Assembly: GCA_963822485.1 (NCBI GenBank) | Contig: CAWGHW010000011.1 | Span: 75,115 to 139,114 of the forward strand | Direction of reading: 5' to 3' | Source: DASUBV01 sp963822485 | GTDB taxonomy: Bacteria; Actinomycetota; Actinomycetes; Streptosporangiales; Streptosporangiaceae | DNA length: 64,000 nt | Shown: positions 8,429 to 17,063 of the stretch, in pieces | Numbering within the stretch: the first letter of the stretch is position 1 | Layout of the letters: each line of letters starts with the position of its first letter | Translations under genes and position numbers: made by a program | Notes under the pieces: generated by a model | What the model was told of the DNA's origin: nothing | The model's database searches: none | The model's input: only the letters and a program-made list of their open reading frames with translations

Positions 8429-9555
8429 GAATCGGCCTGGTCTGCCCGTACACCTGGGATGTTCCCGGCGGGGTGCAAGAGCACGTCCGCGGGCTGGCCG
8501 ACGCCCTCATCGACCTCGGGCACCACGTGTCGGTCATCGCCCCGGCCGACGTCGACGAGCACCTGGAGCCGGACTACGTCGTGCCCGCCGGGCGCGCGGT
8601 GCCGGTGCCCTACAACGGCTCGGTGGCCCGGCTCTCGTTCGGCTTCCTGTCCGCGGGCCGGGTGCGCCGCTGGCTCAAGGAGGGCGACTTCGACGTCGTC
8701 CACGTGCACGAGCCCGCCGCGCCCAGCCTGTCGCTGCTGGCCTGCTGGGTCGCCGACGGGCCGATCGTGGCCACGGTGCACACGGCCATGCCGCGCTCCC
8801 GCGCGATGCACGCCGCGCAGCCCATCCTGGCCACGGCGCTGGAGAAGATCAGCGGCCGGATCGCGGTCTCCGAGGCGGCCCGCACCACGCTGGTCGAGCA
8901 CCTGGGCGGGGACGCGGTGCTGATCCCCAACGGCGTGTCGGTGCGGCGCTTCGAGAAGGCCGACCCGCTGCCCGGCTGGCCCGGCGAGGGCGGCACGCTG
9001 GGCTTCCTGGGCCGGATGGACGAGCCGCGCAAGGGCCTGCCCATCCTGCTGCAGGCCTTCCGGCAGCTGGCCCGGGAGCGGCCCGGCCTGCGGCTGCTGA
9101 TCGCCGGCCGGGGCGAGGCCCAGGAGCTGGACCAGCTGCCGCCGGCGGTGCGGGAGCGGGTCGTGCTGCTCGGCCAGGTCAGCGACGAGGACAAGGTGCG
9201 CGTCTACCACTCGGTGGACGTGTTCTGCGCGCCGAACACCGGCGGCGAGAGCTTCGGCATCGTGCTGGCCGAGGCCATGGCGGCCGGGTCGCCGATCGTG
9301 GCCAGCGACCTGGACGCCTTCAGCCGGGTGCTGCGCGGCGGGCGGGCCGGCGAGCTGTTCGAGAACGGCAACCCCGGCGACCTGGCCGCCGCCGTGGGCC
9401 GGATGCTCGATGACCCGGCCCGGCGGGCCCGGCTGGCCGCGGCCGCCGCGGCCGCGGTGCGCGAGTACGACTGGCCGGTGGTGGCCCGCGACGTGCTGCG
9501 GGTCTACCAGGCGGTGGCGCCCGCCGCCGGGCGGGTGCCCGCCGGGGCGCTATGA
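8425..9555 (+). CDS. pimA: Phosphatidylinositol mannosyltransferase, GT4
   Basis: A 376-residue GT-B glycosyltransferase predicted to transfer mannose from GDP-mannose to phosphatidylinositol, starting PIM, lipomannan and lipoarabinomannan synthesis at the inner membrane face. The N-terminal acceptor domain begins MRIGLVCPYTWDVPGGVQEH. The C-terminal donor domain has FLGRMDEPRKGL and the EX7E motif ESFGIVLAEAMAAG. Sequence and gene order match mycobacterial pimA (Rv2610c). The ATG overlaps the acyltransferase stop and the stop overlaps the LemA-like gene by 4 bp. Confidence 0.95.
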   Translation: MRIGLVCPYTWDVPGGVQEHVRGLADALIDLGHHVSVIAPADVDEHLEPDYVVPAGRAVPVPYNGSVARLSFGFLSAGRVRRWLKEGDFDVVHVHEPAAPSLSLLACWVADGPIVATVHTAMPRSRAMHAAQPILATALEKISGRIAVSEAARTTLVEHLGGDAVLIPNGVSVRRFEKADPLPGWPGEGGTLGFLGRMDEPRKGLPILLQAFRQLARERPGLRLLIAGRGEAQELDQLPPAVRERVVLLGQVSDEDKVRVYHSVDVFCAPNTGGESFGIVLAEAMAAGSPIVASDLDAFSRVLRGGRAGELFENGNPGDLAAAVGRMLDDPARRARLAAAAAAAVREYDWPVVARDVLRVYQAVAPAAGRVPAGAL

Positions 9556-10118
9556 CCATCATCACCAGCTTTGTCGTCATCGCCGTCCTGGCCCTGAGCG
9601 GGGTCTACGTGTCCTGGCGCGCGGGCCGCCTGGACCGGCTGCACGCGCGCCTGGAGGCGGCCCGCTTCGCCCTGGACGCCGCGCTGGTCCGGCGCAGCTC
9701 GGTGGCGCTGGAGCTGGCCTCCTCGGGGCTGCTCGACCCGGCGACCAGCCTGCTGCTGGCCGAGGCGGCGCACGACGCGCGGGCCGCGCAGCCCGCCCGC
9801 GAGCTGCCCGAGAGCGACCTCACCCGGGCGCTGCGGGCGGTGTTCAGCCAGCCCGAGTTCCGGCCCTCGCTGACCGGCCTGGAGGGCGCCCAGGAGCTGC
9901 TGGCCGAGCTGGAGGGCTCGGCCCACCAGGTCTTCCTGGCCCGCAAGTTCTACAACGACGCGGTCGCGGTGACCCAGGCGGCCCGGCGCCGCTGGCTGGC
10001 CCGGGCGCTGCGGCTGGCCGGGAACGCGGCCATGCCGGAGTTCTTCGAGATCGACGACTCCCTGGTGCCGGCCGGCGGGCCGGACGCCGAGGCCGACATC
10101 CCGCATCTGACCACTTAG
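9552..10118 (+). CDS. LemA-like membrane-anchored protein
   Basis: A 188-residue protein with one N-terminal membrane helix (TIITSFVVIAVLALSGVYVS) and a helical remainder. The stretch LARKFYNDAVAVTQ followed by AMPEFFEIDD resembles the LemA family core (xRxFYNDAVxxYN, then the FF-E end), so I assign it to that family. Function is unknown; LemA proteins are helical bundles exposed on one membrane side. It is the last gene of the coupled pgsA-acyltransferase-pimA run, with a 126-bp gap before pdxS. A different hypothetical membrane protein cannot be excluded. Confidence 0.7.
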   Translation: MTIITSFVVIAVLALSGVYVSWRAGRLDRLHARLEAARFALDAALVRRSSVALELASSGLLDPATSLLLAEAAHDARAAQPARELPESDLTRALRAVFSQPEFRPSLTGLEGAQELLAELEGSAHQVFLARKFYNDAVAVTQAARRRWLARALRLAGNAAMPEFFEIDDSLVPAGGPDAEADIPHLTT

Positions 10119-10244
10119 CGCCTGACCCTGAGCGCGCTGACCGCTTAGTGGTCTGCCGCGCCCGGCGCTTACTGGCCATGCAGCCGGGTCGATCAAGCCC
10201 CTACCATGGATTTAGTCATCACAAGCGATCTCAGTGAGGTATCC

Positions 10245-11177
10245 GTGTCTGTCCCGCATTCGACCGAAACCACCAGCGGCACCGCCGACGCGGGTCCGGA
10301 GCGCGGGACCCAGCGCGTCAAGCGCGGCATGGCGGACATGCTCAAGGGCGGCGTGATCATGGACGTCGTGACCCCGGAGCAGGCCAAGATCGCCGAGGAC
10401 GCCGGCGCGGTCTCGGTCATGGCGCTGGAACGCGTCCCGGCCGACATCCGGGCCCAGGGCGGCGTGGCCCGGATGAGCGACCCGGACATGATCGAGGCGA
10501 TCATCGCGGCGGTCTCGATCCCGGTCATGGCCAAGTGCCGGATCGGCCACTTCGCCGAGGCCCAGGTGCTCCAGGCCATCGGCGTGGACTACATCGACGA
10601 GTCCGAGGTGCTGACCCCGGCCGACGAGGCCTACCACGTGAACAAGTGGGACTTCACCGTGCCGTTCGTGTGCGGGGCGACCAGCCTGGGCGAGGCGCTG
10701 CGCCGGCTGACCGAGGGCGCGGCCATGATCAGGTCCAAGGGCGAGGCGGGCACCGGCAACGTGGTCGAGGCGACCCGGCACATGCGCAGCATCCGCGGGG
10801 AGATCGGCCGGCTCGGCACCCTGTCCCCGGAGGAGCTGTTCGGCGCGGCCAAGGACCTCCAGGCCCCCTACGACCTGGTGGCCGAGGTCGCGGCGGCGGG
10901 CCAGCTGCCGGTGGTGCTGTTCACCGCGGGCGGCATCGCCACCCCGGCCGACGCCGCGATGATGATGCAGCTCGGCGCGGACGGCGTCTTCGTGGGCTCG
11001 GGCATCTTCAAGTCCGGCGACCCGGCGGCCCGCGCCGCCGCGATCGTGAAGGCGACCACCTTCCACGACGACCCCGACGTGGTGGCCAAGGTGTCGCGCG
11101 GCCTGGGCGAGCCGATGGTGGGCATCAACGTGGACACCCTGCCGCCCGAGCAGCGCTACGCCGGCCGCGGCTGGTAG
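10245..11177 (+). CDS. pdxS: Pyridoxal 5'-phosphate synthase, PdxS subunit
   Basis: The synthase subunit of the glutamine-dependent PLP complex; it condenses ribose 5-phosphate, glyceraldehyde 3-phosphate and ammonia. The reactive Lys of the first intermediate is in MAKCRIGHFAEAQ, the second Lys in SKGEAGTGNVVEATRHM, and the phosphate-binding Gly segment is GGIATPADAAMM. I choose GTG 10245 (310 residues) over ATG 10206 because GAGGT lies 6 nt upstream and the family is usually about 300 residues. pdxT follows after 7 bp, so the two subunits are made together. Confidence 0.96.
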   Translation: MSVPHSTETTSGTADAGPERGTQRVKRGMADMLKGGVIMDVVTPEQAKIAEDAGAVSVMALERVPADIRAQGGVARMSDPDMIEAIIAAVSIPVMAKCRIGHFAEAQVLQAIGVDYIDESEVLTPADEAYHVNKWDFTVPFVCGATSLGEALRRLTEGAAMIRSKGEAGTGNVVEATRHMRSIRGEIGRLGTLSPEELFGAAKDLQAPYDLVAEVAAAGQLPVVLFTAGGIATPADAAMMMQLGADGVFVGSGIFKSGDPAARAAAIVKATTFHDDPDVVAKVSRGLGEPMVGINVDTLPPEQRYAGRGW

Positions 11178-11184
11178 GCGGCCC

Positions 11185-11859
11185 GTGGCGGAAGGAGCAC
11201 CGACCGGGAGCCAGACTGGCGGGAACAAGCTTGGCGGGAGCAGGGCTGGCGGGAGCAGGGCTGGCGGAGCGCCGCCCATCGGCGTGCTCGGCTTGCAGGG
11301 GGACGTGGCGGAGCACCTGCGGGCGCTGCGCGAGGTCGGCGCGAGCCCGTCGCTGGTGCGCAGGCCCGCCGAGCTGGACGCGGTGGCGGGGCTGATCATC
11401 CCCGGCGGGGAGTCCACCACCATGTGGAAGCTGGCCGACATCTTCGAGCTGGCCGACCCGCTGCGCAAGCGGATCGCCGAGGGCATGCCGGCCTTCGGGT
11501 CCTGCGCCGGGATGATCATGCTGGCCGACCGCCTGGCCGACCCGGCCAGCGGCCAGGAGACGCTGGGCGCGATCGACATGACCGTCCGGCGCAACGCGTT
11601 CGGCCGCCAGGTCGACTCGTTCGAGCGTGACCTGGAAATTAACGTCCTGGGCGGGCCGTTGTACCGGGCGGTGTTCATCCGCGCGCCGTGGGTGGAGCAG
11701 ACGGGCGACGGGGTTGAGGTTCTCGCGACCGAGCCCGCCACCGGTAGGATCGTCGCCGTCCGCCAGGGTCCGGCGCTCGCGACGGCATTTCACCCCGAGC
11801 TCACGCCGGACCGGCGTATCCACGAGCTTTTCGTTGACATGGTGAGGGAACGATCATGA
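11185..11859 (+). CDS. pdxT: PLP synthase glutaminase subunit PdxT with repeat-encoded N-terminus
   Basis: The glutaminase that supplies ammonia to PdxS. The class I amidotransferase triad is present: Cys in GSCAGMIML, and His and Glu in FHPEL. The oxyanion segment LIIPGGEST is also intact. The family normally starts about one residue before the first strand (here IGVLGLQGDV), but this protein has about 30 extra residues, and no start codon lies closer than GTG 11185. Most of the extra part (GGSRAGG) is encoded by 15-bp repeats. The stop overlaps yebC by 4 bp. Confidence 0.94.
   Translation: MAEGAPTGSQTGGNKLGGSRAGGSRAGGAPPIGVLGLQGDVAEHLRALREVGASPSLVRRPAELDAVAGLIIPGGESTTMWKLADIFELADPLRKRIAEGMPAFGSCAGMIMLADRLADPASGQETLGAIDMTVRRNAFGRQVDSFERDLEINVLGGPLYRAVFIRAPWVEQTGDGVEVLATEPATGRIVAVRQGPALATAFHPELTPDRRIHELFVDMVRERS
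11215..11270. repeat. 15-bp tandem repeat in pdxT N-terminus
   Basis: Units begin at 11215, 11230, 11245 and 11260 (partial), with consensus GCTGGCGGGAGCAGG. They encode AGGSR. The same unit, with a variable last two bases, recurs in the next gene at 12291-12360. Confidence 0.9.
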
Positions 11860-12677
11860 GCGGCCATTCCAAGTGGGCAACCACCAAGCACAAGAAGGCC
11901 GTCGTTGACGCCCGTCGCGGCAAGCTGTTCGCCAAGCTGATCAAGAACGTCGAGGTCGCGGCGCGCAACGGCGGCCCGGACCTGGCGGGCAACCCGACGC
12001 TCTACGACGCGGTGCAGAAGGCCAAGCGCAGTTCGGTCCCGAACGACAACATTGACCGCGCCATCCGCCGCGGCGGCGGCCTGGAGGCCGGGGGCGCGGA
12101 GTACGAGACGGTCACCTACGAGGGCTACGGGCCGGGCGGCGTGGCGGTCCTGGTGGAGTGCCTGACCGACAACAAGAACCGCGCCGCGGCCGAGGTGCGC
12201 ACGGCGCTGACCCGCAACGGCGGCTCGATGGCCGACGCGGGCTCGGTTTCCTACCTGTTCAGCCGCAAGGGCGTCGTTCTCGTCCCCAAGGCCGGCGGGA
12301 GCGAGGCTGGCGGGAGCACGGCTGGCGGGAGCACGGCTGGCGGGAGCATGGCTGGCGGGGTGACCGAGGACGACGTGCTGATGGCGGTGCTGGACGCGGG
12401 CGCGGAGGAGGTCAACGACCTCGGCGAGTCCTTTGAGGTGGTCTGCGAGGCCACCGACCTGGTCACGGTGCGCACCGCGCTCCAGGAGGCCGGCATCGAC
12501 TACGAGTCGGCCGAGGCGGCGTTCCTGCCCTCGGTCGAGGTGCCGCTGGACGAGGACCAGGCCAAGCGGGTGTTCCGGCTGATCGAGGCCATCGAGGACT
12601 CCGACGACGTGCAGGACGTGTACGCCAACTACGCGGTCTCCGACGAGATCATGGAGCATCTGGAGACCGCGGGCTGA
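11856..12677 (+). CDS. yebC: YebC/TACO1-family protein with AGGS insertion
   Basis: A 273-residue member of the YebC/PmpR/TACO1 family, which has been described both as DNA-binding regulators and as ribosome-associated factors that ease translation of difficult (proline-rich) sequences. The N-terminus MSGHSKWATTKHKKAVVDARRGKLFAKLIKN is typical, as is YEGYGPGGVAVLVECLTDNKNR. Residues 146-168 are an AGGS(E/T/M) repeat absent from ordinary YebC (about 250 residues) and fall between domains, so fold and function are probably kept. ATG 11856 overlaps the pdxT stop. Confidence 0.95.
   Translation: MSGHSKWATTKHKKAVVDARRGKLFAKLIKNVEVAARNGGPDLAGNPTLYDAVQKAKRSSVPNDNIDRAIRRGGGLEAGGAEYETVTYEGYGPGGVAVLVECLTDNKNRAAAEVRTALTRNGGSMADAGSVSYLFSRKGVVLVPKAGGSEAGGSTAGGSTAGGSMAGGVTEDDVLMAVLDAGAEEVNDLGESFEVVCEATDLVTVRTALQEAGIDYESAEAAFLPSVEVPLDEDQAKRVFRLIEAIEDSDDVQDVYANYAVSDEIMEHLETAG
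12291..12360. repeat. 15-bp tandem repeat inside yebC
   Basis: Four full units at 12291, 12306, 12321 and 12336 and a partial fifth, consensus GCTGGCGGGAGCACG, encoding AGGST. Period, frame and core match the pdxT repeat about 1.05 kb upstream, which suggests a common origin or copying between the two genes. Confidence 0.9.
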
Positions 12678-12702
12678 TGCTGACCGCGAGCTCGGGAAGA
12701 CG

Positions 12703-13935
12703 GTGAGCCTCGACGTCCGCCTGGTGACGGCGGAGGACGACCTCGAGCCCGAGCTGGACCTGGCCGACCGGGCCTTCGGGCCCTCACAGCGGGACCGGGA
12801 GCGGCGGCTGGCCAGCGCGCGGGCCAGGGTCGCCGCGGGCCGGCATCTGGGCGTGTTCGACGGCGGGACCATGGTGGCCTCGGCCGAGTACTACGACATG
12901 CGGCAGTGGTGGCTGGGCCGGGCGCTGCCGATGGCCGCGGTTGCCGGGGTCAAGGTGGCGCCGGAGGAGCGGGGCCGCGGCGTCGGCCGCGCCCTGATGG
13001 CCGGCCTGCTGGACCACGTGGCGGCCGGCGGCTACCCGCTGTCGGTGCTGTATCCGGCCACCGCCGGGGTGTACCGGTCGCTGGGCTGGGAGCTGGCCGG
13101 CGGCCAGTACCAGGTCCAGGTGCCCGCGCGGTCCCTGCGGCGGCTGCTGCCGCCCGACCCGCTGGCCGAGGCGGCCTCCCCGGCCCGGCCCGGCGGGAAA
13201 GCGGGCGGCATCCGGCGGGCCGGGCCCGCGGAAGCGGCGGCGCTGATGGCCTGCCAGGACACGCTGCACGTCGCCGGGCGGGACTGCGGCCCGGTGAGCT
13301 ACCCGATCGGCCGGCTGGCCGACTTGCTCGATGACCAGGACATCTACTGCTACCTGGCCGACGACGGGATGCTGGTGTACCGGTGGAACCGGCCCGAGAA
13401 CGAGGTCCTGGTCTTCGTCCTGGTCGCCCGCTCGGCGCCGACCACCCGCGCGCTGTGGTCGATCCTGGCCTCGCACGGCACGATGGTCGACCACGTCCGC
13501 GCGTTCGTCAGCCCGGCCGACCCGGTGACCTGGCTGGTGCCCGAGCCGGACGTGGCGCTGTCGCGGCGCGAGATGTGGATGCTGCGGGTGGTGGACGCCC
13601 CGGCGGCCATCGCGGGCCGCGGCTTCCCCGAGCGCGCGCACGTGGACATCCGGCTCAGCCTGGCCGACGCCCAGCGGCCGGTGAACTCCGGCCAGTGGCG
13701 GCTGGAGGTCACCGCTGGGCAGGGCGCCCTGACCAGGGACGGCACCGACGCCGCCCGGGCGGCCAGCTCACCTCCGCCGCTGCGGATGGGCCCCAGGGGG
13801 CTGGCCGCGATGTACGCGGGAACGCCGCTGGCGGCGCTGCGCCGGGCCGGCCTGGCGGCCGGCGGCGACTCCAGCTGCGACGTGGTCCTGGATGAGGCGT
13901 TCGCAGGCCAGGCCTACATGCTCGACTACTTCTAG
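12703..13935 (+). CDS. Eis-type GNAT N-acetyltransferase
   Basis: A 410-residue protein with the three-part Eis layout. An N-terminal GNAT domain has the acetyl-CoA loop VKVAPEERGRGVGRALM, a second GNAT-like domain fills the middle, and the end is an SCP2-like domain. It finishes in YMLDYF, the aromatic C-terminus whose carboxylate acts in catalysis in Eis enzymes. Eis proteins acetylate amine groups on aminoglycosides or protein lysines; the substrate here is unknown. The start is GTG 12703, behind GGAAG and 25 bp after yebC. An Eis gene at this position is not part of the mycobacterial order. Confidence 0.85.
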   Translation: MSLDVRLVTAEDDLEPELDLADRAFGPSQRDRERRLASARARVAAGRHLGVFDGGTMVASAEYYDMRQWWLGRALPMAAVAGVKVAPEERGRGVGRALMAGLLDHVAAGGYPLSVLYPATAGVYRSLGWELAGGQYQVQVPARSLRRLLPPDPLAEAASPARPGGKAGGIRRAGPAEAAALMACQDTLHVAGRDCGPVSYPIGRLADLLDDQDIYCYLADDGMLVYRWNRPENEVLVFVLVARSAPTTRALWSILASHGTMVDHVRAFVSPADPVTWLVPEPDVALSRREMWMLRVVDAPAAIAGRGFPERAHVDIRLSLADAQRPVNSGQWRLEVTAGQGALTRDGTDAARAASSPPPLRMGPRGLAAMYAGTPLAALRRAGLAAGGDSSCDVVLDEAFAGQAYMLDYF

Positions 13936-14003
13936 GCCCATTTGTTAATCATCTGGTTCTTAACACGCCGAGGCGGTTAGCCGCACCGGGCGCTCTGAGC
14001 CGG

Positions 14004-14030
14004 TAGGGTCACAGCCGAACACCTGTTCGC
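14004..14030 (+). promoter_or_regulatory. Putative ruvC promoter -10 and LexA SOS box
   Basis: CGAAC-ACCT-GTTCG at 14016-14029 is a perfect inverted repeat matching the core of the actinobacterial LexA site (TCGAAC-N4-GTTCGA); only the outermost bases differ. A -10-like TAGGGT lies at 14004-14009. The site is 24 bp before the ruvC ATG, so LexA bound here would block the ruvCAB promoter, as expected for SOS-induced Holliday-junction genes. Confidence 0.75.
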
Positions 14031-14052
14031 TAGCTACCGGACGGCAGGCTGC

Positions 14053-14631
14053 ATGCGTGTGCTTGGCGTGGACCCCGGCCTGACCCGGTGCGGGCTCGGG
14101 GTGGTCGACGGCGTGGCGGGCCGCCAGCTGAGCCTGGTCCGTACCGACGTCGCGCGCACGCCGTCCGACGCCGACATCGGCGCCCGGCTGCTGGGCATCG
14201 AGCAGGAGATCGAGGAGTGGCTGGCCGCCTTCCGGCCCGACGCGGTCGCGGTGGAGCGCGTGTTCAGCCAGCACAACGTGCGGACGGTGATGGGCACGGC
14301 GCAGGCGGGCGCGGTCGCCATCGTGTGCGCGGCCCGGCACGGCATCCCGGTGGCGCTGCACACCCCGAGTGAGGTCAAGGCGGCGGTGACCGGCAGCGGC
14401 CGGGCGGACAAGGCGCAGGTCACGGCCATGGTGGTCCGGCTGCTGCGGCTGACCGACCCGCCCCGGCCCGCGGACGCGGCCGACGCGCTGGCCCTGGCCA
14501 TCTGCCACATCTGGCGGGGCGGTGCCCAGGCCCGGCTGGCCGCGGCGGCGGCGAGGCAGGCGAGCATGACGGCCGCGGCGCTGCGGCAGGCGGGCGGATA
14601 CTCGGGCGGATACACGGGAGGAACGAGATGA
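14053..14631 (+). CDS. ruvC: Holliday junction endonuclease RuvC
   Basis: The resolvase of the RuvABC complex; it cuts Holliday junctions symmetrically during recombination repair. The four acidic residues are visible: Asp7 in MRVLGVDPG, Glu in VERVFSQHN, and the two Asp of DAADALALAICH. Its 192 residues exceed the usual length of about 175 because of an Ala- and Gly-rich tail (YSGGYTGGT). The stop overlaps ruvA by 4 bp (ATGA). An SOS box lies just upstream. Confidence 0.96.
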   Translation: MRVLGVDPGLTRCGLGVVDGVAGRQLSLVRTDVARTPSDADIGARLLGIEQEIEEWLAAFRPDAVAVERVFSQHNVRTVMGTAQAGAVAIVCAARHGIPVALHTPSEVKAAVTGSGRADKAQVTAMVVRLLRLTDPPRPADAADALALAICHIWRGGAQARLAAAAARQASMTAAALRQAGGYSGGYTGGTR

Positions 14632-15249
14632 TCGCGCACCTGGACGGGACGGTGGCCGCGGTGGCCCCGGACGGCGCGGTGATCGACGTGGGCGGCGTCG
14701 GGCTGCTGGTGCAGTGCACCCCGGCCACGCTGGCCGGGCTGCGGGTGGGGGAGCGGGCCAAGGTGGCGACGTCGCTGGTGGTCCGCGAGGACGCGCTGAC
14801 CCTGTTCGGGTTCGCCTCCGACGACGAGCGGGGCACGTTCGAGCTGCTCCAGACGGCCAGCGGGGTGGGCCCGCGGCTGGCGCTGGCCATGCTGGCCGTG
14901 TTCAGCCCGGACGCCCTGCGGCGGGCGGTGGCGGCCGAGGACCTGGCCGCGCTGACCACGGTGCCGGGGATCGGCCGCAAGGGCGCGCAGCGGATCGTGC
15001 TGGAGCTGGCGGGCCGGCTGGGCTCGCCGGTGGGCGAGCGAGCTGGGGACGGGCGGCGGCGCGGCGGGCGGCGCGGCGCGGCTGGCCCCGTGGCGGGAGC
15101 AGGTGCAGGCCGGGCTGCTCAGCCTGGGCTGGCAGGCCAGGGAAGCCGACCAGGCCATCACGATCATCGAGCCGGAGCTGGCCAATGGCGGTGAGGTGGA
15201 CGTGGCGGCCGCGCTGCGGGCGGCCCTGCGGGTCCTGGGCCGGTCGTGA
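14628..15249 (+). CDS. ruvA: Holliday junction branch migration protein RuvA, frame broken
   Basis: RuvA binds the four-way junction and loads RuvB. The OB-fold N-terminus (MIAHLDGTVAAVAPDGAVIDVGG) and the helix-hairpin-helix motifs (TASGVGPRLALAM and TVPGIGRKGAQRIVLEL) are intact. The frame is lost near 15036-15045, at GGCGAGCGAGCTG. The C-terminal RuvB-contact domain (WREQVQAGLLSLGWQAREAD, then AALRAALRVLGRS) continues in the next frame to a TGA at 15247 that overlaps the ruvB start. One extra base or two missing bases explain this; a sequence error is most likely. Confidence 0.9.
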
Positions 15250-16377
15250 GCGGGGCTGACACCGGACCCGGCGGGCCGGACGCGGGCCGGGCGATCAGGG
15301 ATCCGGCCGACGCTCCGGAGCGGGTGGTGTCGCCGCTGGCGGACGAGGACGACCGGGACATTGAGGGCGCGCTGCGGCCGAAGCGGCTGGACGAGTTCGT
15401 CGGCCAGGCCCGGGTGCGCGAGCAGCTGTCGCTGGTGCTGACCGGTGCCATGCGCCGTGGCCGGGCGCCGGACCACGTGCTGCTGTCCGGGCCGCCGGGG
15501 CTGGGCAAGACCACCATCGCCATGATCATCGCGGCCGAGCTGGGCATGCCGCTGCGGATCACCAGCGGCCCGGCCATCGAGCGGGCCGGCGACCTGGCCG
15601 CGGTGCTGTCCACGCTGAGCCAGGGCGAGGTCATGTTCATCGACGAGATCCACCGCGTGGCCCGGCCCGCGGAGGAACTGCTCTACATGGCCATGGAGGA
15701 CTTCCGGGTCGACGTGATGATCGGCAAGGGGCCGGGCGCCACCTCGATCCCGCTGGACATCGCGCCGTTCACGCTGGTCGGCGCGACCACCCGGGCGGGC
15801 CTGCTGCCCGCGCCGCTGCGCGACCGGTTCGGCTTCACCGCGCACCTGGACTTCTACGAGCCGGAGGAGCTGGGCGTGATCATCCGCCGGTCGGCCGGCC
15901 TGCTGGGCGTGGCGCTGCGCGACGACGGCGCCGACGAGATCGCCGGCCGGTCCCGCGGCACCCCGCGGATCGCCAACCGGCTGCTGCGCCGGGTCCGCGA
16001 CTACGCGGAGGTCCGCGGCGACGGGGTGATCACCAGGGACGCGGCCAGGGCGGCGCTGGAGCTGTACGAGGTGGACGAGAGCGGCCTGGACCGGCTGGAC
16101 CGGGGCGTGCTGTCGGCCCTGGTGCACCGGTTCGGCGGCGGGCCGGTCGGGCTGTCCACGCTGGCCGTCGCGGTGGCGCGAGGAGGCCGAGACGGTCGAG
16201 GTGGTGGCCGAGCCGTTCCTGGTCCGGGCCGGGCTGATGATGCGCACCCCGCGCGGGCGGGTGGCCACCCCGGCGGCCTGGGAGCACCTGGGCCTGCCGG
16301 CCCCGGAGCCGGGCGGTCCGGCGTGGCCGCCCGGGTCGCCCCGCACGGCCCCGCCGGGCGAGACGCTGTTCGGCTGA
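15246..16377 (+). CDS. ruvB: Holliday junction helicase motor RuvB, frame broken near 3' end
   Basis: The hexameric AAA+ motor that drives branch migration with RuvA. Walker A is GPPGLGKTT, Walker B is VMFIDEIHR, sensor 1 is LVGATTRAG, and an Arg finger region is GTPRIANRLLRRVRDYAE. GTG 15246 overlaps the ruvA stop. At about 16175-16182 (GTGGCGCGAGGAG) the frame shifts; the expected winged-helix end (EEAETVEVVAEPFLVRAGL, then RTPRGRVATPAAWEHLGL) continues in the next frame to TGA 16375-16377. A sequence error is the likely cause. Confidence 0.93.
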
Positions 16378-16487
16378 CGCGGCCGGTCAGCGCAGGTCAC
16401 CGGGGCGATCGGGGGCCGGAGCGCGGCTGCGGAATGTCACGACTGGTCGCAGCCTGGTCACGATCGCTCGGCGGAGGCCGTAGCCTG

Positions 16488-16516
16488 TTGGTGCGTCGCG
16501 CATGCACCGCTAAACT
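16488..16516 (+). promoter_or_regulatory. Putative promoter for yajC-secDF
   Basis: TTGGTG (16488-16493) and TAAACT (16511-16516) are separated by exactly 17 bp, in the 243-bp gap between ruvB and yajC. It resembles a housekeeping sigma promoter with a good -10. No experimental support is available. Confidence 0.5.
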
Positions 16517-16620
16517 TCGGCAGTTGGCTCATGACGCACCGCGAGGCGCCGACACTGGAACCCGGTCACGCGCCCGACCGTTAAGCCGGTCACGGTAATC
16601 AACTGGAAGGATGCCCCGAT

Positions 16621-17025
16621 ATGGGGACGACAACTATCGCCGCCGCCGCGGCCGCCGCGAAGAGCTCCAGCAGCAGCTTTCTGCCGCTGCTGATCATCAT
16701 CGTGCTGTTCGGCCTGTTCTACGTAACGATCATCCGCCCCCAGCGGAACCGTCAGCGCAATGCGCAGGCGACCCAGAGGCAGGTCATGCCGGGGCAGCGG
16801 GTCCGCACGACGGCCGGCATCTACGGGACGGTCATCTCGGGCGATGACCGGGACGTCATCGTGGAGATCGCGCCGGGCGTGCAGGTCACCATGCTCCGGC
16901 GCGGGATCATGGATGTGGTCCCCGAGGACGACCAGGGTGGTAGCCCGTCCGCGAGCCAGCCGACCCCGGACACCGGCGCTGAGGACACCAAGCCAGCGGA
17001 TGACCGCGGCGACCTGACCATCTAG
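16621..17025 (+). CDS. yajC: Preprotein translocase subunit YajC
   Basis: A small partner of SecDF in the Sec translocon. It has one membrane helix (FLPLLIIIVLFGLFYVTII) followed by the family text RPQRNRQRNAQATQRQVMPGQRVRTTAGIYGTV and a small cytoplasmic beta domain. The 134 residues end in an acidic, Ser/Pro-rich tail. ATG 16621 follows GGAAGG. secD starts 38 bp downstream, forming the usual yajC-secD-secF set. Confidence 0.95.
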   Translation: MGTTTIAAAAAAAKSSSSSFLPLLIIIVLFGLFYVTIIRPQRNRQRNAQATQRQVMPGQRVRTTAGIYGTVISGDDRDVIVEIAPGVQVTMLRRGIMDVVPEDDQGGSPSASQPTPDTGAEDTKPADDRGDLTI

Positions 17026-17063
17026 CGGCAGAGGTCGCGGGATCACCTAAGGACTGCCGACAC

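Noticed and set aside
14628..16377. Programmed frameshifting in ruvA and ruvB
   Set aside because: There is no slippery heptamer with a downstream structure, and similar breaks occur in a dozen unrelated genes in both directions; sequence error is simpler.
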